A DNA stretch of 20,735 nucleotides from WHSM01 sp050701635 (GTDB taxonomy: Bacteria > Actinomycetota > Actinomycetes > Mycobacteriales > Micromonosporaceae). Under the pieces are notes generated by a model that worked only from the letters and a program-made list of their open reading frames with translations, searched no databases and was not told the origin of the DNA. The translations under genes were made by a program, and so were the position numbers. Where the stretch lies: contig JBOGDF010000052.1 in the NCBI GenBank assembly GCA_050701635.1, positions 1 through 20,735 of the forward strand. Reading direction: 5' to 3'. This document shows positions 1 through 7,870 of this stretch, piece by piece; position 1 is the first letter of the stretch, and each line of letters begins with the position of its first letter.

Positions 1-1
1 G

Positions 2-1195
2 CTGATCGACGCGCTGGTCGGCCGGTGGCGCGCCGGCGCGGCGTCCGGTAGCCAGGACTGCGAAACCCACCTGGAGCGGGCGTACCAGCTCGCCGTGACG
101 CCGCCGCAGCCACTGGCCGAACCGGTGGTGGTGGCCCGGGAGGGCTGGGCCCGCGCGCTGGCGCGGCGCGGTGAGGTGGACTCGGCGGTACGCGCGATCG
201 AAACGCTCCGCGCCGACGTGGAACGGTCCGGCCGGCTGCACGACCTGGCGTGGCTGATGTATTCGGCGACCACGATCTACGAGCGCGCCGGGCGGTGCGC
301 CGACGCGTACCAGGCGGCGGAGCGGGGCAGCCAGCTGCTGCTCGACATCGAGTCCAGCCCTGCGGTGGGGCTGCTGCTACGCGGTATGGGCGAGCTGAGC
401 GGGGGCACGCTGCAGGCCGCGGCCGAGGTGCTCGACCAGGCGATCGGGTCGCAGCAGCAGCGCAGCGAGCCGGAGTGGCTCGGCATGACGCTGGGACAGC
501 GCGGCCGGGCGCACCTGGCGGCCGGGGAGATCTCGGATGCGGCCGCGGTGCTGCGGCGCGGCCAGCAGACGCTCGCCGCGCGCGGCTTCGCCGACCCGGT
601 GATGTACCCGTTCGACGCCGACCTGGCCGAGGCGCTGCTCGGCGTCGGCGAGCCGGACGCCGCCGCGGTGGTGCTCGCCGACGCCCGGGAGCGCGCCACG
701 CGGCTGCGGCGCGACACCGTACTGCTGAACCTGGCCCGGGCGTACGCGCTGCTGCGGGCGTACGGGGGTGACCGCCGGGGCGCGGCGCACGAGCTGCGGG
801 ACGCCATCGCGGTCCACGCCGCCCGCTCGTACCCGGTGGACGTGGCCCGAGCGTGGTTGACGGTGGCGACCTTCGAACGCCGGAGCCGGCGCCGCGCGCT
901 GGCCCGCTCCGCCGCCACCACGGCGCTGGACATCTGCCTCCGCACCGGCGCCACCGTGTGGCAGGGGGTGGTGGAGGCGGAGCTGTCCCGCATCGACGGG
1001 GTACGGGATCCCCGTTCGCTGACCGCCACCGAGCAGCGGATCGTCGAGAAGGTACGCCGTGGCGCCACGAACCAGGAGATCGCCACCTCGTTGTTCCTGT
1101 CGGTGAAGGCGGTCGAGGGCACGCTCACCCGGCTCTACCGGCAGCTCGGCGTACGCAACCGCACCGAACTCGCCCGTACCACCCGCTCCAGCTGA
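2..1195 (+). CDS. LAL-type LuxR-family transcriptional regulator, C-terminal part (5' truncated)
   Basis: The frame is open from base 2, so the gene begins before the window; a GTG at 95 is internal, not a convincing start. About 397 residues are visible. Most of it is Ala/Arg/Leu-rich helical repeat sequence, like the TPR-type region of large ATP-binding LuxR regulators (LAL family). The last 60 residues form a LuxR/GerE helix-turn-helix: LTATEQRIVEKVRRGATNQE followed by IATSLFLSVKAVEGTLTRLY, with the usual (L/V)xxxxVxxxLxxLYRQLGVRNRTEL ending. LAL proteins normally have an N-terminal P-loop ATPase; that part would lie upstream of the window and was not seen. Its target cannot be inferred. 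It converges on the metalloprotease gene, with a hairpin between them. The family call is firm; the subfamily is inferred from the helical region. Confidence 0.85.
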   Translation: MIDALVGRWRAGAASGSQDCETHLERAYQLAVTPPQPLAEPVVVAREGWARALARRGEVDSAVRAIETLRADVERSGRLHDLAWLMYSATTIYERAGRCADAYQAAERGSQLLLDIESSPAVGLLLRGMGELSGGTLQAAAEVLDQAIGSQQQRSEPEWLGMTLGQRGRAHLAAGEISDAAAVLRRGQQTLAARGFADPVMYPFDADLAEALLGVGEPDAAAVVLADARERATRLRRDTVLLNLARAYALLRAYGGDRRGAAHELRDAIAVHAARSYPVDVARAWLTVATFERRSRRRALARSAATTALDICLRTGATVWQGVVEAELSRIDGVRDPRSLTATEQRIVEKVRRGATNQEIATSLFLSVKAVEGTLTRLYRQLGVRNRTELARTTRSS

Positions 1196-1247
1196 CCGGC
1201 CGCCGCCCGGGAGGCGACGGCGGGCGCGCGCTGACCCCGGACATGAC

Positions 1248-1279
1248 GGTGCGCCGAGCGCCCCGAGGCCCGGCGCACC
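1248..1279. terminator. Hairpin between convergent genes, likely bidirectional terminator
   Basis: A perfect 9-bp inverted repeat (ggtgcgccg at 1248-1256, cggcgcacc at 1271-1279) encloses a 14-nt loop. It lies 53 nt after the LuxR stop and 19 nt after the metalloprotease stop on the other strand. There is no clear U-tract, as is common in high-GC actinomycetes, so the terminator role is inferred from position and stem strength. Confidence 0.5.
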
Positions 1280-1297
1280 GCTGTGCACCCCTTTCGG

Positions 1298-4204
1298 TTA
1301 GAGCGTGACGGTCCAGCTGTCCAGGAAGCCGGTGTCACCTGGCCCGTAGTCGGTCACGCGTAGCTGCCAGGTGCCGCTGGCGGTCTCCGACACCCCGGTG
1401 ACCTGGTACGGCTTGGCGCCGTTCCACGAGGTGCAGTAGTAGCCGCCGGAGTACTTCACCGGGTAGATGGTGCCGTCCGGGGCGACCAGCGAGATGCCCA
1501 GATCCTCCGCGCAGGTGTGCTGGATGTTGATGCTCAGCGACACCGTCGTCGCTGCCGCACCGCTCGCGGTGGAGTTCACCGGGCTGTAGATCCGCAGGTT
1601 GTCGTAGATGGCGTAGTTGGTGTCGTTGGTGAACGTACGCCCACCCGGCGTCGGCGGCGGCGAAGTCGTCGGCGGCGGCGTCGGAGATGCGGTGGGCGAG
1701 GTGGTGGGTGAGGCGGTCGGGCTGCCGGTGGGGCTTGGCCCGCCGCTGACCGCCAGCTTCCACAGCGCGTACGCGGCGGCATCGCTGTTGCGGTCCAGTG
1801 CGGTGGTGTTGATGTTGCTCGGGTACGTGTCGCAGGACTTGTGGTAGCAGGGGTCGAACGCCTGGCCCGCCGTACCGCCCCACTTCTGCGCCTGCGTGCT
1901 GCTCTTCGTCGCGCCCGCCCCGGTGGACAGGAACGTCGTCGGCACTCCGATATTGCGGAAGGAGCCGTCGTCGCTACAGCACTCGGTCATCTCCTCGACC
2001 GGTACGTTGATCGAGTCGAAGTACCCCTTCAGGTTCCCCGCCAACGCGCCGGTGACGTTGTCGATGAAATACCCGGCGTTGGTGGAGCCGTTCATGTCGA
2101 AGTTCAGGTAGCCCTTGATCTTCGACCGCTCCGCCGTCGGCAGCGAGTTGGTGTAGAACTCGGAGCCGTTGAGCCCCTGCTCCTCGTCGGTCCACCACCC
2201 GAACCGTACGTGTTTGGCCATGGTCGGGTTCTGGGCCGCCAGCGTCAACGCGGTCTCCAGCAACAGCGCGGAGCCGGTGCCGTTGTCGTTGATGCCGGGT
2301 CCGGCCGAGACGCTGTCCAGGTGGCCGCCGAACACGTACACCTCGTTGGCGTCACCGCCGGGCCAGTCCGCGATCAGGTTCGGACCGGCGCCGCTGGTGC
2401 AGCCGGAGGTACACGGTTGGCGTACCACGTTGTAACCGGCGGCCTTCAGCTTCTCCTCGAGGTACGTCACCGAGGCGGTGTACCCGCCACCGGTGGAGCG
2501 CCGGTTGCCACCGTTGTTGCTGGCGATGGTCTGCAGCTGCTGCAGGTGCGCCTTCACCTTCTCCACATCGATGTTCGGTACGCCCACCGGCGGGCTCGAC
2601 GTCGGGCTGGCCGTCGGGGAGCTGGTCGGGCTGGTGGTGGGGGAGCTGGTCGGCGTGCTGCCGGTGCAGCTCGGCTCGCCGGACTGGGCCGGCAGGCTGA
2701 CGGCGTCCCAAGCGGCCTTGACCTTGTTGTAGTAGCCGCAGGTGGCGTCGAGGTTCTTCGCGGCGGTCAGGGTGTAGATCCGCCACTTCTGGTAGTTCAT
2801 GCCGGAGGTCTTCATCAACATCGCGTTGTAGAAGATCTTGCCGGCTTCCCGGTGACCGATCCCGGTCATCGTGGTGTTGTTGCAGGTCGGGCTGTTCGGC
2901 TTGCCGTTGCCCGGGCTGGTGCCCTCGGCGAGCAGGTAGAACCAGTGGTTACCCGGCCCGGCCGCGGCGTGCACCGACGACGGCAGCGAGCTGGACCAGC
3001 AGTCCGGGTGACCGGAGATCGTCGACGGCTTGTACATGTGCCGGATCGCGCCGTTGCCCTGCAGGTTGATCAGCTCGCCGATCTGGTAGTCAGGGGCGTC
3101 GTTCGGGTTGTTGAGGTAGTGCTCGGTGAGGGTGCCCCAGACGTCGGCGACGAACTCCTGGCTGGGGTAGCCCGCGATGCCGCCGGGGGTCTTGGCGTCC
3201 AGGCCGTGGCCGTACTCGTGGCCCACCACGTCGGCGCCGGTGATCCACTTGTTCGCCGAGTTGCGGCCGAACACCACGCCGTCGGGGTTGTTCGAGTGGC
3301 CCCAGTAGGCGTTCTGCTCCTGCAGTCCGACCTCGGCGTCGGCCCAGTTGCCGTTGCCGTCGAGGCCGTTGCGGCCGTACCAGCTCTTCAGCATGTCCCA
3401 CTCGCCGCCGGCGATGTACATGACGTCGACACAGCCGGCGACCTTGTCGGTGCCCGAGGTGCTGCCCCAGACGTCGTCGGAGTCGGTGAAGACCTGGTCG
3501 GTGGCGAAGTCGGCACACCTCAGCCCTGGTCGCGCCGGGTCGGACATGGTGTACGAGCCACCCGACTGGGTGGTGCCGAAGGACAGGTTGGAGCCGTTCC
3601 AGACGCCGGTGCCGGTGCCCGCGGCGACCTGCTCCACCTCGTCGAGCACCGTGCCGGTACGCGCGTCGACGTACACCTTCTTGCGGCTCGGACGCGACTC
3701 GTCACGGCCCTGCACCACGGACTCCCAGGCCAGGCGCGGGGTGCCGAGGGCGTACACCACCAGCCGTGGGTCGGTCTCCAGCGGCTCGGCCACGGTCAGC
3801 GCGGTCGCCGCCATCTCACCCGCCTTGTCCAGGCTGACCTGGGGCGTGAGGCTGGACAGCGCGATGCGCTTGTCCTGTCCGGAGGTGACGTCGAGCAGGC
3901 CGCCCTTGCGGTCGGTCACCACCACGAAGTCGCCACCGACTACGGGCAGCCCTCGGTGGGTCCGCTCGTACGACACGTACTGCAGGCCCCACGGTGTCGT
4001 GATCGCCTGCTTGCGCTGGAACTTGTCGCCGTCGCTGGCGAGCAGCTCGGCGGCCTTGGCGGACGTCAACCTGTCGGCCGTCGCGAGGGCGGCCGACAAG
4101 GGGTCCTGTTGTTGCTCGGAACGCGCTGCCTGCATGGTCAGTACCGCGATCGTGGCGGCTACAGCCATGGTCAACACCGCGCCCGAGGCTATCGAGCGTT
4201 TCAC
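1298..4204 (-). CDS. Secreted M4 metallopeptidase - M28 aminopeptidase - P-domain fusion protease
   Basis: 968 residues with a GTG start preceded by GGGAGG at about 8 nt. Residues 1-28 look like a Sec signal peptide. Residues 35-190 resemble the FTP/PepSY propeptide of thermolysin-family proteases. Residues 197-510 are the M4 catalytic unit: zinc motif HEYGH (329-333), third ligand Glu350 in QEFVADVWG, and catalytic His412 in VHAAAGPGNHWF. After a Thr/Ser/Pro linker (513-540) comes an M28 aminopeptidase of the Streptomyces griseus type (545-820): His628, Asp640, catalytic Glu674 and Glu675 in WTDEEQG, Asp703, and His788. A second PT/PS linker (822-853) leads to a C-terminal proprotein-convertase P domain (855-968). 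All metal ligands of both enzymes are present, so the single chain should have endo- and aminopeptidase activity outside the cell. It is divergent from an emfourin-like lipoprotein gene that may encode its inhibitor. Maturation could separate the two enzymes at the linkers (inference). Confidence 0.93.
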   Translation of the reverse strand: MKRSIASGAVLTMAVAATIAVLTMQAARSEQQQDPLSAALATADRLTSAKAAELLASDGDKFQRKQAITTPWGLQYVSYERTHRGLPVVGGDFVVVTDRKGGLLDVTSGQDKRIALSSLTPQVSLDKAGEMAATALTVAEPLETDPRLVVYALGTPRLAWESVVQGRDESRPSRKKVYVDARTGTVLDEVEQVAAGTGTGVWNGSNLSFGTTQSGGSYTMSDPARPGLRCADFATDQVFTDSDDVWGSTSGTDKVAGCVDVMYIAGGEWDMLKSWYGRNGLDGNGNWADAEVGLQEQNAYWGHSNNPDGVVFGRNSANKWITGADVVGHEYGHGLDAKTPGGIAGYPSQEFVADVWGTLTEHYLNNPNDAPDYQIGELINLQGNGAIRHMYKPSTISGHPDCWSSSLPSSVHAAAGPGNHWFYLLAEGTSPGNGKPNSPTCNNTTMTGIGHREAGKIFYNAMLMKTSGMNYQKWRIYTLTAAKNLDATCGYYNKVKAAWDAVSLPAQSGEPSCTGSTPTSSPTTSPTSSPTASPTSSPPVGVPNIDVEKVKAHLQQLQTIASNNGGNRRSTGGGYTASVTYLEEKLKAAGYNVVRQPCTSGCTSGAGPNLIADWPGGDANEVYVFGGHLDSVSAGPGINDNGTGSALLLETALTLAAQNPTMAKHVRFGWWTDEEQGLNGSEFYTNSLPTAERSKIKGYLNFDMNGSTNAGYFIDNVTGALAGNLKGYFDSINVPVEEMTECCSDDGSFRNIGVPTTFLSTGAGATKSSTQAQKWGGTAGQAFDPCYHKSCDTYPSNINTTALDRNSDAAAYALWKLAVSGGPSPTGSPTASPTTSPTASPTPPPTTSPPPTPGGRTFTNDTNYAIYDNLRIYSPVNSTASGAAATTVSLSINIQHTCAEDLGISLVAPDGTIYPVKYSGGYYCTSWNGAKPYQVTGVSETASGTWQLRVTDYGPGDTGFLDSWTVTL

Positions 4205-4264
4205 GTGAGACCGTCCTCCCGGTCAGGTCCCGCGGCGGCGCCGCGAGGACTGCGAGCTGAGCTG

Positions 4265-4362
4265 CGATCGGGGAAGGGAGCCGTACGGGCGGGGAGGCAG
4301 GCCGCCGCGGAGCCCCCTCGGACTCGTGCTGACAGCGGAGTGCACGTTCCCTTCCCCGATCG
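4265..4362. repeat. 15-bp perfect inverted repeat with 68-bp spacer
   Basis: Arm 1 is cgatcggggaaggga (4265-4279); arm 2 is its exact reverse complement (4348-4362). The spacer is 68 bp. Each arm contains the core CGAT..GGGGAA that also occurs in the arms of the next inverted repeat, so the four arms may be copies of a single binding element, or the arms may pair in RNA. Confidence 0.75.
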
Positions 4363-4368
4363 TTCGGT

Positions 4369-4382
4369 CTCGTCCGGACGAG
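4369..4382. repeat. 14-bp perfect palindrome (candidate operator)
   Basis: CTCGTCCGGACGAG is fully self-complementary and lies 6 bp after the first inverted repeat, near the middle of the divergent intergenic region. Its size and position fit a dimeric regulator site, but no regulator can be assigned. Confidence 0.55.
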
Positions 4383-4434
4383 GCCGCCGACCTCGGTGTC
4401 GGCGCGCTGAACGTACGTATGCGCAGGTACGCAT

Positions 4435-4529
4435 CGATAGCGGGGAATCCCTTGCGCCGTGCGCGGGAGCCGGCAGGACGGCATTCCCCGCCCGTCCGGT
4501 GAGCCCTGACAAGGGATTCCTCGCTATCG
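4435..4529. repeat. 20-bp inverted repeat (19/20) with 55-bp spacer
   Basis: Arm 1 spans 4435-4454 (starts CGATAGCGGGGAAT, ends CCCTTG). Arm 2 at 4510-4529 is its reverse complement with one difference at 4521. The spacer contains another attcccc segment (4483-4489) that could pair with arm 1 as an alternative fold. The arrangement suggests either two operator copies facing each other or a long stem in the leader of the lipoprotein mRNA. Confidence 0.75.
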
Positions 4530-4610
4530 GGCCGTACGCCGGCGCACCTAGCGTCCAGACACACGCATCGCGCGCCGCCGTACGGCCGTCGCGCGGGGAG
4601 AGGACGGACA

Positions 4611-5093
4611 GTGCGCGCGCGACGGACACTTACCGCCATAGCGGTGCTGATGCTGGCGGTGACACCGGCGGCGGCCTGTCAGTCCGCGCCGTCCCCGGAC
4701 GCCGGCGCGCCCCCGAGCGTCGAGCCGCCCCGGCCGCTCCCCTCCGACGACACCCCGGTACGGGTCGCGCTGGAGCGTACGGGTGGCATGGCGGGGCAGA
4801 CGACCACCGTCGTCGTCGACACCGAAGGCCGGTGGAGCTACACGGTGGCGGGCGCGGAACCCCAGCGGGGTCGGCTCACCGAGGCCCAGGCCAGCGCGCT
4901 GTGGCGGCTGGCGAACAATCCCGACCTGAGCGCCGAGGCGAAGCGCGCCGGCTCCCCGGCGGCGTGTCCCGAGCGGTATGCGTACACCCTGAAAATCGGT
5001 GAGGACCGGCAGCTGCGAGGAGTGGACTGCGGGAAGCTGCCACCCACCCTGAACTCGGTGTTCGTGCTGCTCCGCGACGCCACGCCGCTGTAA
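4611..5093 (+). CDS. Emfourin-like lipoprotein, putative inhibitor of the adjacent M4 protease
   Basis: 160 residues, GTG start with gggagagga upstream. The N-terminus is a lipoprotein signal: Arg-rich start, hydrophobic stretch and lipobox TPAAAC, giving a lipidated Cys23. A Pro/Ser-rich spacer (24-48) is followed by a domain of about 110 residues: VALERTGGMAG, then a strand pair ending GRWSYTV, a helix with LTEAQASALWRLANNPDL, and the strands YAYTLKIG and LPPTLNSVFVLL. The order R-(S/T)-GG-x-AG, then Lxx..L..L, then Y-x-(Y/V)-T, then LP-P-x-L matches my knowledge of emfourin (protealysin-inhibitor) proteins, which block M4 peptidases. Its location next to an M4 protease supports that. Two cysteines (at CPERY and VDCGK) may form a disulfide. 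It would sit on the outer face of the membrane and protect the producer. The assignment rests on motif resemblance; a generic lipoprotein is the alternative. Confidence 0.75.
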   Translation: MRARRTLTAIAVLMLAVTPAAACQSAPSPDAGAPPSVEPPRPLPSDDTPVRVALERTGGMAGQTTTVVVDTEGRWSYTVAGAEPQRGRLTEAQASALWRLANNPDLSAEAKRAGSPAACPERYAYTLKIGEDRQLRGVDCGKLPPTLNSVFVLLRDATPL

Positions 5094-5097
5094 ACCG

Positions 5098-6042
5098 CTA
5101 TCCCCAGTCCCAGCGGATGCCGTACACGCCGGGGCCGAAGTCGAGCGCCACGGCGTGCACCGAGGACGCGTTGTCCAGCGTCAGCACCCGGGTGCGCTCC
5201 GGCTGCCCCGGCTCACTGCTGTGTTGCAGGCAGCGCACCGGCACCGCGGCCGGATCGAACTGGATCTCCACCACGTACTCCCGGATCCGCTTGCTGAAGT
5301 GCATGTCGAAGTGCGTCGCGGGCGGGTACGGCGGCGAGTTGACCAGCGCGTACTCGATCACCGTGGTCTCGCCGCGGGTCAGCGGGTGGTCGAACAGCAG
5401 CTCCGCGACGATCAGCCCGGACTCGATGTGGGTCACCACCTGTCCCACCCGGCACCGCGCGCTCGGCTCGATCTCACCCGGCACCCGGCCGTGCTCGTCG
5501 AGCTGGAAGACGAACAGCGCGCGGTCGCAGCCGTCGTCCTCCGCCCGGAGCACCAGCCGTCGCTGCAGCCGCCGGCCGTTGCGCTCGGCGTCCACCAGCA
5601 CCCGGTCGTGGCTGCTGACCCGGGTCAGCGACTCCTCCCACGCGGCGCCCACCTCCGACACGGCCTCGGCGATCCCCTCCGGCTCCGGCCAGAGCTTCTC
5701 CAGCGGTACGCCGGGCCGCCGCCGGCCCCGCGGCCGGGGTGGCCCGAGCAGGCTGGTCAACGAACCGGGCGGCAGCCGGAGCACCGACTCCAGACGGGTC
5801 ACCGCGTCCAGCGAGGAGTCGCGCTCGGGTTGCCGCAGCCCGGACTGCCAGTAGCTCAGCGTCGCCTGGCTGATCCGTACCCCCTCGTCCCGCAGCCGGT
5901 GCTGGATCCGGTCCAGGCCGAGACCGCGGGCCTTGATCGCCGCCCGCAGCGCGTCCGGGAACGGCCCGGTACGCAGCAGCTCGCCGAGCGCGCGCCCGTC
6001 GGCGGTGTCGAGCTCCGCCTCGGCTCCCTGCTCGTCGCTCAT
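5098..6042 (-). CDS. XRE-type helix-turn-helix regulator with large C-terminal domain
   Basis: 314 residues. The ATG at 6042 is preferred over an upstream in-frame start at 6138, because GGGAG lies at good distance before it and the upstream extension would read through a strong hairpin. Residues 24-100 form an HTH unit: FPDALRAAIKARGLGLDRIQ, then GVRISQATLSYWQSGLRQP, typical of the XRE recognition helix, followed by a helix ending LRLPPGSLTSLLG. After a basic linker (PRPRGRRRPG) there is a 200-residue C-terminal part that I do not recognise; it is rich in beta-strand-like segments with the conserved-looking stretch VNSPPYPPATHFDMHF and the ending YGIRWDWG. It could be a ligand or partner-binding domain. 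The stop is 4 nt from that of the convergent lipoprotein gene, so the two mRNAs should overlap at their 3' ends. Confidence 0.8.
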   Translation of the reverse strand: MSDEQGAEAELDTADGRALGELLRTGPFPDALRAAIKARGLGLDRIQHRLRDEGVRISQATLSYWQSGLRQPERDSSLDAVTRLESVLRLPPGSLTSLLGPPRPRGRRRPGVPLEKLWPEPEGIAEAVSEVGAAWEESLTRVSSHDRVLVDAERNGRRLQRRLVLRAEDDGCDRALFVFQLDEHGRVPGEIEPSARCRVGQVVTHIESGLIVAELLFDHPLTRGETTVIEYALVNSPPYPPATHFDMHFSKRIREYVVEIQFDPAAVPVRCLQHSSEPGQPERTRVLTLDNASSVHAVALDFGPGVYGIRWDWG

Positions 6043-6117
6043 CGCCGCTCCCGCACCTGGACACCAGACGTGAACTGCTACCGGCGATCCTGGCACGCTC
6101 CGGGCGGGCGCGCGACG

Positions 6118-6143
6118 GGGGCATGCCGTGGTGGGCATGCCCC
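6118..6143 (-). terminator. Strong hairpin downstream of the DUF4383 gene
   Basis: ggggcatgcc (6118-6127) and ggcatgcccc (6134-6143) form a perfect 10-bp stem with a 6-nt loop, starting 24 nt after the DUF4383 stop on the minus strand and 75 nt before the XRE gene start. It likely ends the DUF4383 transcript. No U-tract follows. Confidence 0.6.
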
Positions 6144-6166
6144 GGTGGCGGTGCGTCAGGCGGCGG

Positions 6167-6625
6167 TCAGGTGGTGGCGGTGCCGCGACGCGTGGTGAGT
6201 ACGCCGAGCGCGATCATGCCGGCGCCGAGGACGAAGTGCAGCCAGTCGTCCGCCACGTTGAACGGTACGAAGTTGGCGGCGCTGTCCGCGGAGACGAGCA
6301 GCCCGTACAGCCACAGCACCAGGTAGAGCGCTCCGGCGCCGATCAGGAACAGCCGGGCCTGCGCCGCGACGCGGGCCATCAGCAGCCCCACGATCCCGAA
6401 CAGCAGGTGCACGATGTTGTGCAGGATCGACACCTGGAAGATGCCGAGCAGCTCGGCCCCGGACTCGTTTCCGGCGAACGCCATCGCGCCGTAGTTCGTC
6501 GTGATGCCCGGGATGAATCCCAGCACCCCGACCAGGAGGAACAGCCCCGACACGACTATCGCCGAGAGCTGTACGGGAGTACGTGCCCGGGACAGATCCG
6601 ATGCCGCATTCCGCATGTCGTCCAT
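6167..6625 (-). CDS. DUF4383 family four-helix membrane protein
   Basis: 152 residues. The start is set to the ATG at 6625 because AGGAGG lies 5 nt before it; an in-frame ATG at 6652 would put that Shine-Dalgarno sequence inside the gene. Four hydrophobic segments are visible: LSAIVVSGLFLLVGVLGFIP, the ILHNIVHLLFGIVGLLMA segment, LFLIGAGALYLVLWLYGLLV and DWLHFVLGAGMIALGVLTT. The loop ITTNYGAMAFAG and the H-N-x-V-H-x-x-FG and DxxxHxxLG motifs are those of the DUF4383 family, common in actinobacteria and of unknown function. It appears to be a single-gene unit bounded by hairpins on both sides. Confidence 0.88.
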   Translation of the reverse strand: MDDMRNAASDLSRARTPVQLSAIVVSGLFLLVGVLGFIPGITTNYGAMAFAGNESGAELLGIFQVSILHNIVHLLFGIVGLLMARVAAQARLFLIGAGALYLVLWLYGLLVSADSAANFVPFNVADDWLHFVLGAGMIALGVLTTRRGTATT

Positions 6626-6662
6626 GTGTGCCTCCTCAATGGACATGGACATCCCATGCCGC

Positions 6663-6684
6663 CGCTGCCCCGGGGGAGGCAGCG
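6663..6684 (-). terminator. Hairpin downstream of the saccharopine gene pair
   Basis: cgctgcc (6663-6669) pairs with ggcagcg (6678-6684) around an 8-nt loop. On the minus strand it lies 46 nt after the stop of the LYS9-like gene and 38 nt before the DUF4383 start codon, so it could terminate the former or structure the leader of the latter. Confidence 0.35.
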
Positions 6685-6730
6685 CCGGTCCACCAGCGCG
6701 ATACCCGTACGACGATCAACTGAAACTGCC

Positions 6731-7870
6731 CTACTGGTACGTCTCCCGGGACCTGCACTCGATGCCGTGCTGTCGCAGGTACGCGAGCCACTCCGCCGCC
6801 TCGCCGGCGTCCTCGGTGGCGCGGTGCAGCCCGGGCCGGGTGCTGCCGTCGAGAATCCGGCCGACGCCGTACGCCAGCGGTACGGATACGCAGCGCGCCA
6901 TCGCGGTCTGCGCGGCGTCGCCGACCAGATCCAGCAGGTACGCGCCGGACCAGGTACGCCCGTCGGGCCCGCGTGCGGAGAGCGCCACCGACAGCACCAC
7001 CCGGTCCCGGTCGTCGTCCCCGGTCGGGTAGCGCTGTGCCAGCTCATCGGCGAGCGCGTTGATCCGCTCGGTGTCGCCGGTCAGCAGCACGTCGAACACC
7101 GGCTGCCACGCCCGGTGCCAGCCGTCGAGGCGCAGCGTGCCGCGTACGAAGGTGTCGAGCTGCCAGCCGTCCGGGATGCCGTACTGGTCGACGAAGGGCA
7201 GCGAGTCGCGGTTCGGGTAGACCTCGAAGCGTTCGCCGTCCACCAGGTGTGGCCGGGTCGCCTCCCACGGCCGCTCCACCAGCCGCCGCTCGCCGCCCTC
7301 GACGTACTGCGCGGGGGAGCGCAGCGCCCCCAGCACGCCGCGGGGTGCCCAGCTGAACTGGTAGCGGAACTCGTTCGGCACCGCCGGCAGTCCGCCGCAG
7401 TACGAGGTGAACCGCACCTCGGTGGCCTCCGCGCCGACCTGCTCGATCGCCCGCGCCACCAGCCGGTGCGCCAGCAGATGGTCGATCCCCGGGTCCAGCC
7501 CGGCCTCGGTGAGTACGACCAGTCCGCCGTCCGCGGCGTCCGGCGCCCCGGTACGGAGCTGCTCGGACACGTAGCTGGAGCACGCGAAGTGGGCGCGCCG
7601 ATCCAGGCAGCTCCGCAGCAGCCCCGGGTGCTCGGTGGCGGGCAGCATCGAGACCACCACGTCGCCCGGCCGCACGCCGGTGGCGAACGTCGCCGGGTGG
7701 TAGACCGCCGCGCTCGCGCGACCGGTCAGCCCGAGCCGGCCGAGCAGCCGCTCCGCCTTTTCCCTGGTACGCCCGTACAGCACCACCTGGTTCGCCCGGT
7801 CGCAGAGCAGCGCCAGCCCGCTCCCGGTGGACAGCCCGGTGCCGACCCAGTGCACGGTGCTGTCAGACAT
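6731..7870 (-). CDS. Saccharopine reductase-like protein (LYS9 type)
   Basis: 379 residues. The ATG at 7870 shares its A with the TGA of the upstream gene (TGATG), giving translational coupling. The N-terminus has a Rossmann glycine motif (WVGTGLSTGSGLALL, 8-22). The segment LTEAGLDPGIDHLLAHRL is the hallmark of saccharopine dehydrogenases/reductases (GLDPGIDH), followed by TSYCGGLPAVP and NEFRYQFSWAPRGVL, which correspond to the substrate-binding SYCGGLPAPE..N.P..YKFSWSPRGVL pattern of LYS9 proteins. The family interconverts saccharopine with glutamate and 2-aminoadipate semialdehyde using NAD(P). With the preceding LYS1-like gene it would make a two-enzyme saccharopine route, most plausibly for lysine breakdown; a semialdehyde dehydrogenase is not in the window. 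A related carboxynorspermidine-type substrate is possible. Confidence 0.85.
   Translation of the reverse strand: MSDSTVHWVGTGLSTGSGLALLCDRANQVVLYGRTREKAERLLGRLGLTGRASAAVYHPATFATGVRPGDVVVSMLPATEHPGLLRSCLDRRAHFACSSYVSEQLRTGAPDAADGGLVVLTEAGLDPGIDHLLAHRLVARAIEQVGAEATEVRFTSYCGGLPAVPNEFRYQFSWAPRGVLGALRSPAQYVEGGERRLVERPWEATRPHLVDGERFEVYPNRDSLPFVDQYGIPDGWQLDTFVRGTLRLDGWHRAWQPVFDVLLTGDTERINALADELAQRYPTGDDDRDRVVLSVALSARGPDGRTWSGAYLLDLVGDAAQTAMARCVSVPLAYGVGRILDGSTRPGLHRATEDAGEAAEWLAYLRQHGIECRSRETYQ

Larger units (their letters stand above)
4205..4610. promoter_or_regulatory. Divergent intergenic region with nested inverted repeats
   Basis: This 406-bp gap between the protease (-) and the lipoprotein (+) contains no convincing gene. 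It holds three dyad elements, listed separately: a 15-bp perfect inverted repeat, a 14-bp perfect palindrome, and a 20-bp inverted repeat with one mismatch. Both promoters must lie here, but I see no clear -35/-10 pair. I looked for a disulfide-stress-type (GGGAAT-N18-GTT) promoter around the GGGGAAT sequences and did not find the -10 part. The ribosome-binding site of the protease is at its left edge, that of the lipoprotein (gggagagga) at its right edge. Confidence 0.6.

Noticed and set aside
4440..4495. Disulfide-stress sigma-factor promoters at the GGGGAAT sequences
   Set aside because: The GTT -10 element at the required 18-bp spacing is absent on both strands, and the sequences are better explained as arms of inverted repeats.
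1841..5002. A 1053-codon plus-strand open frame antisense to the metalloprotease
   Set aside because: Its translation is Arg/Gly/Val-rich with no recognisable domain, it runs against a gene with clear catalytic motifs, and such frames are expected in GC-rich DNA. Similar long frames opposite the other genes were dropped for the same reason.
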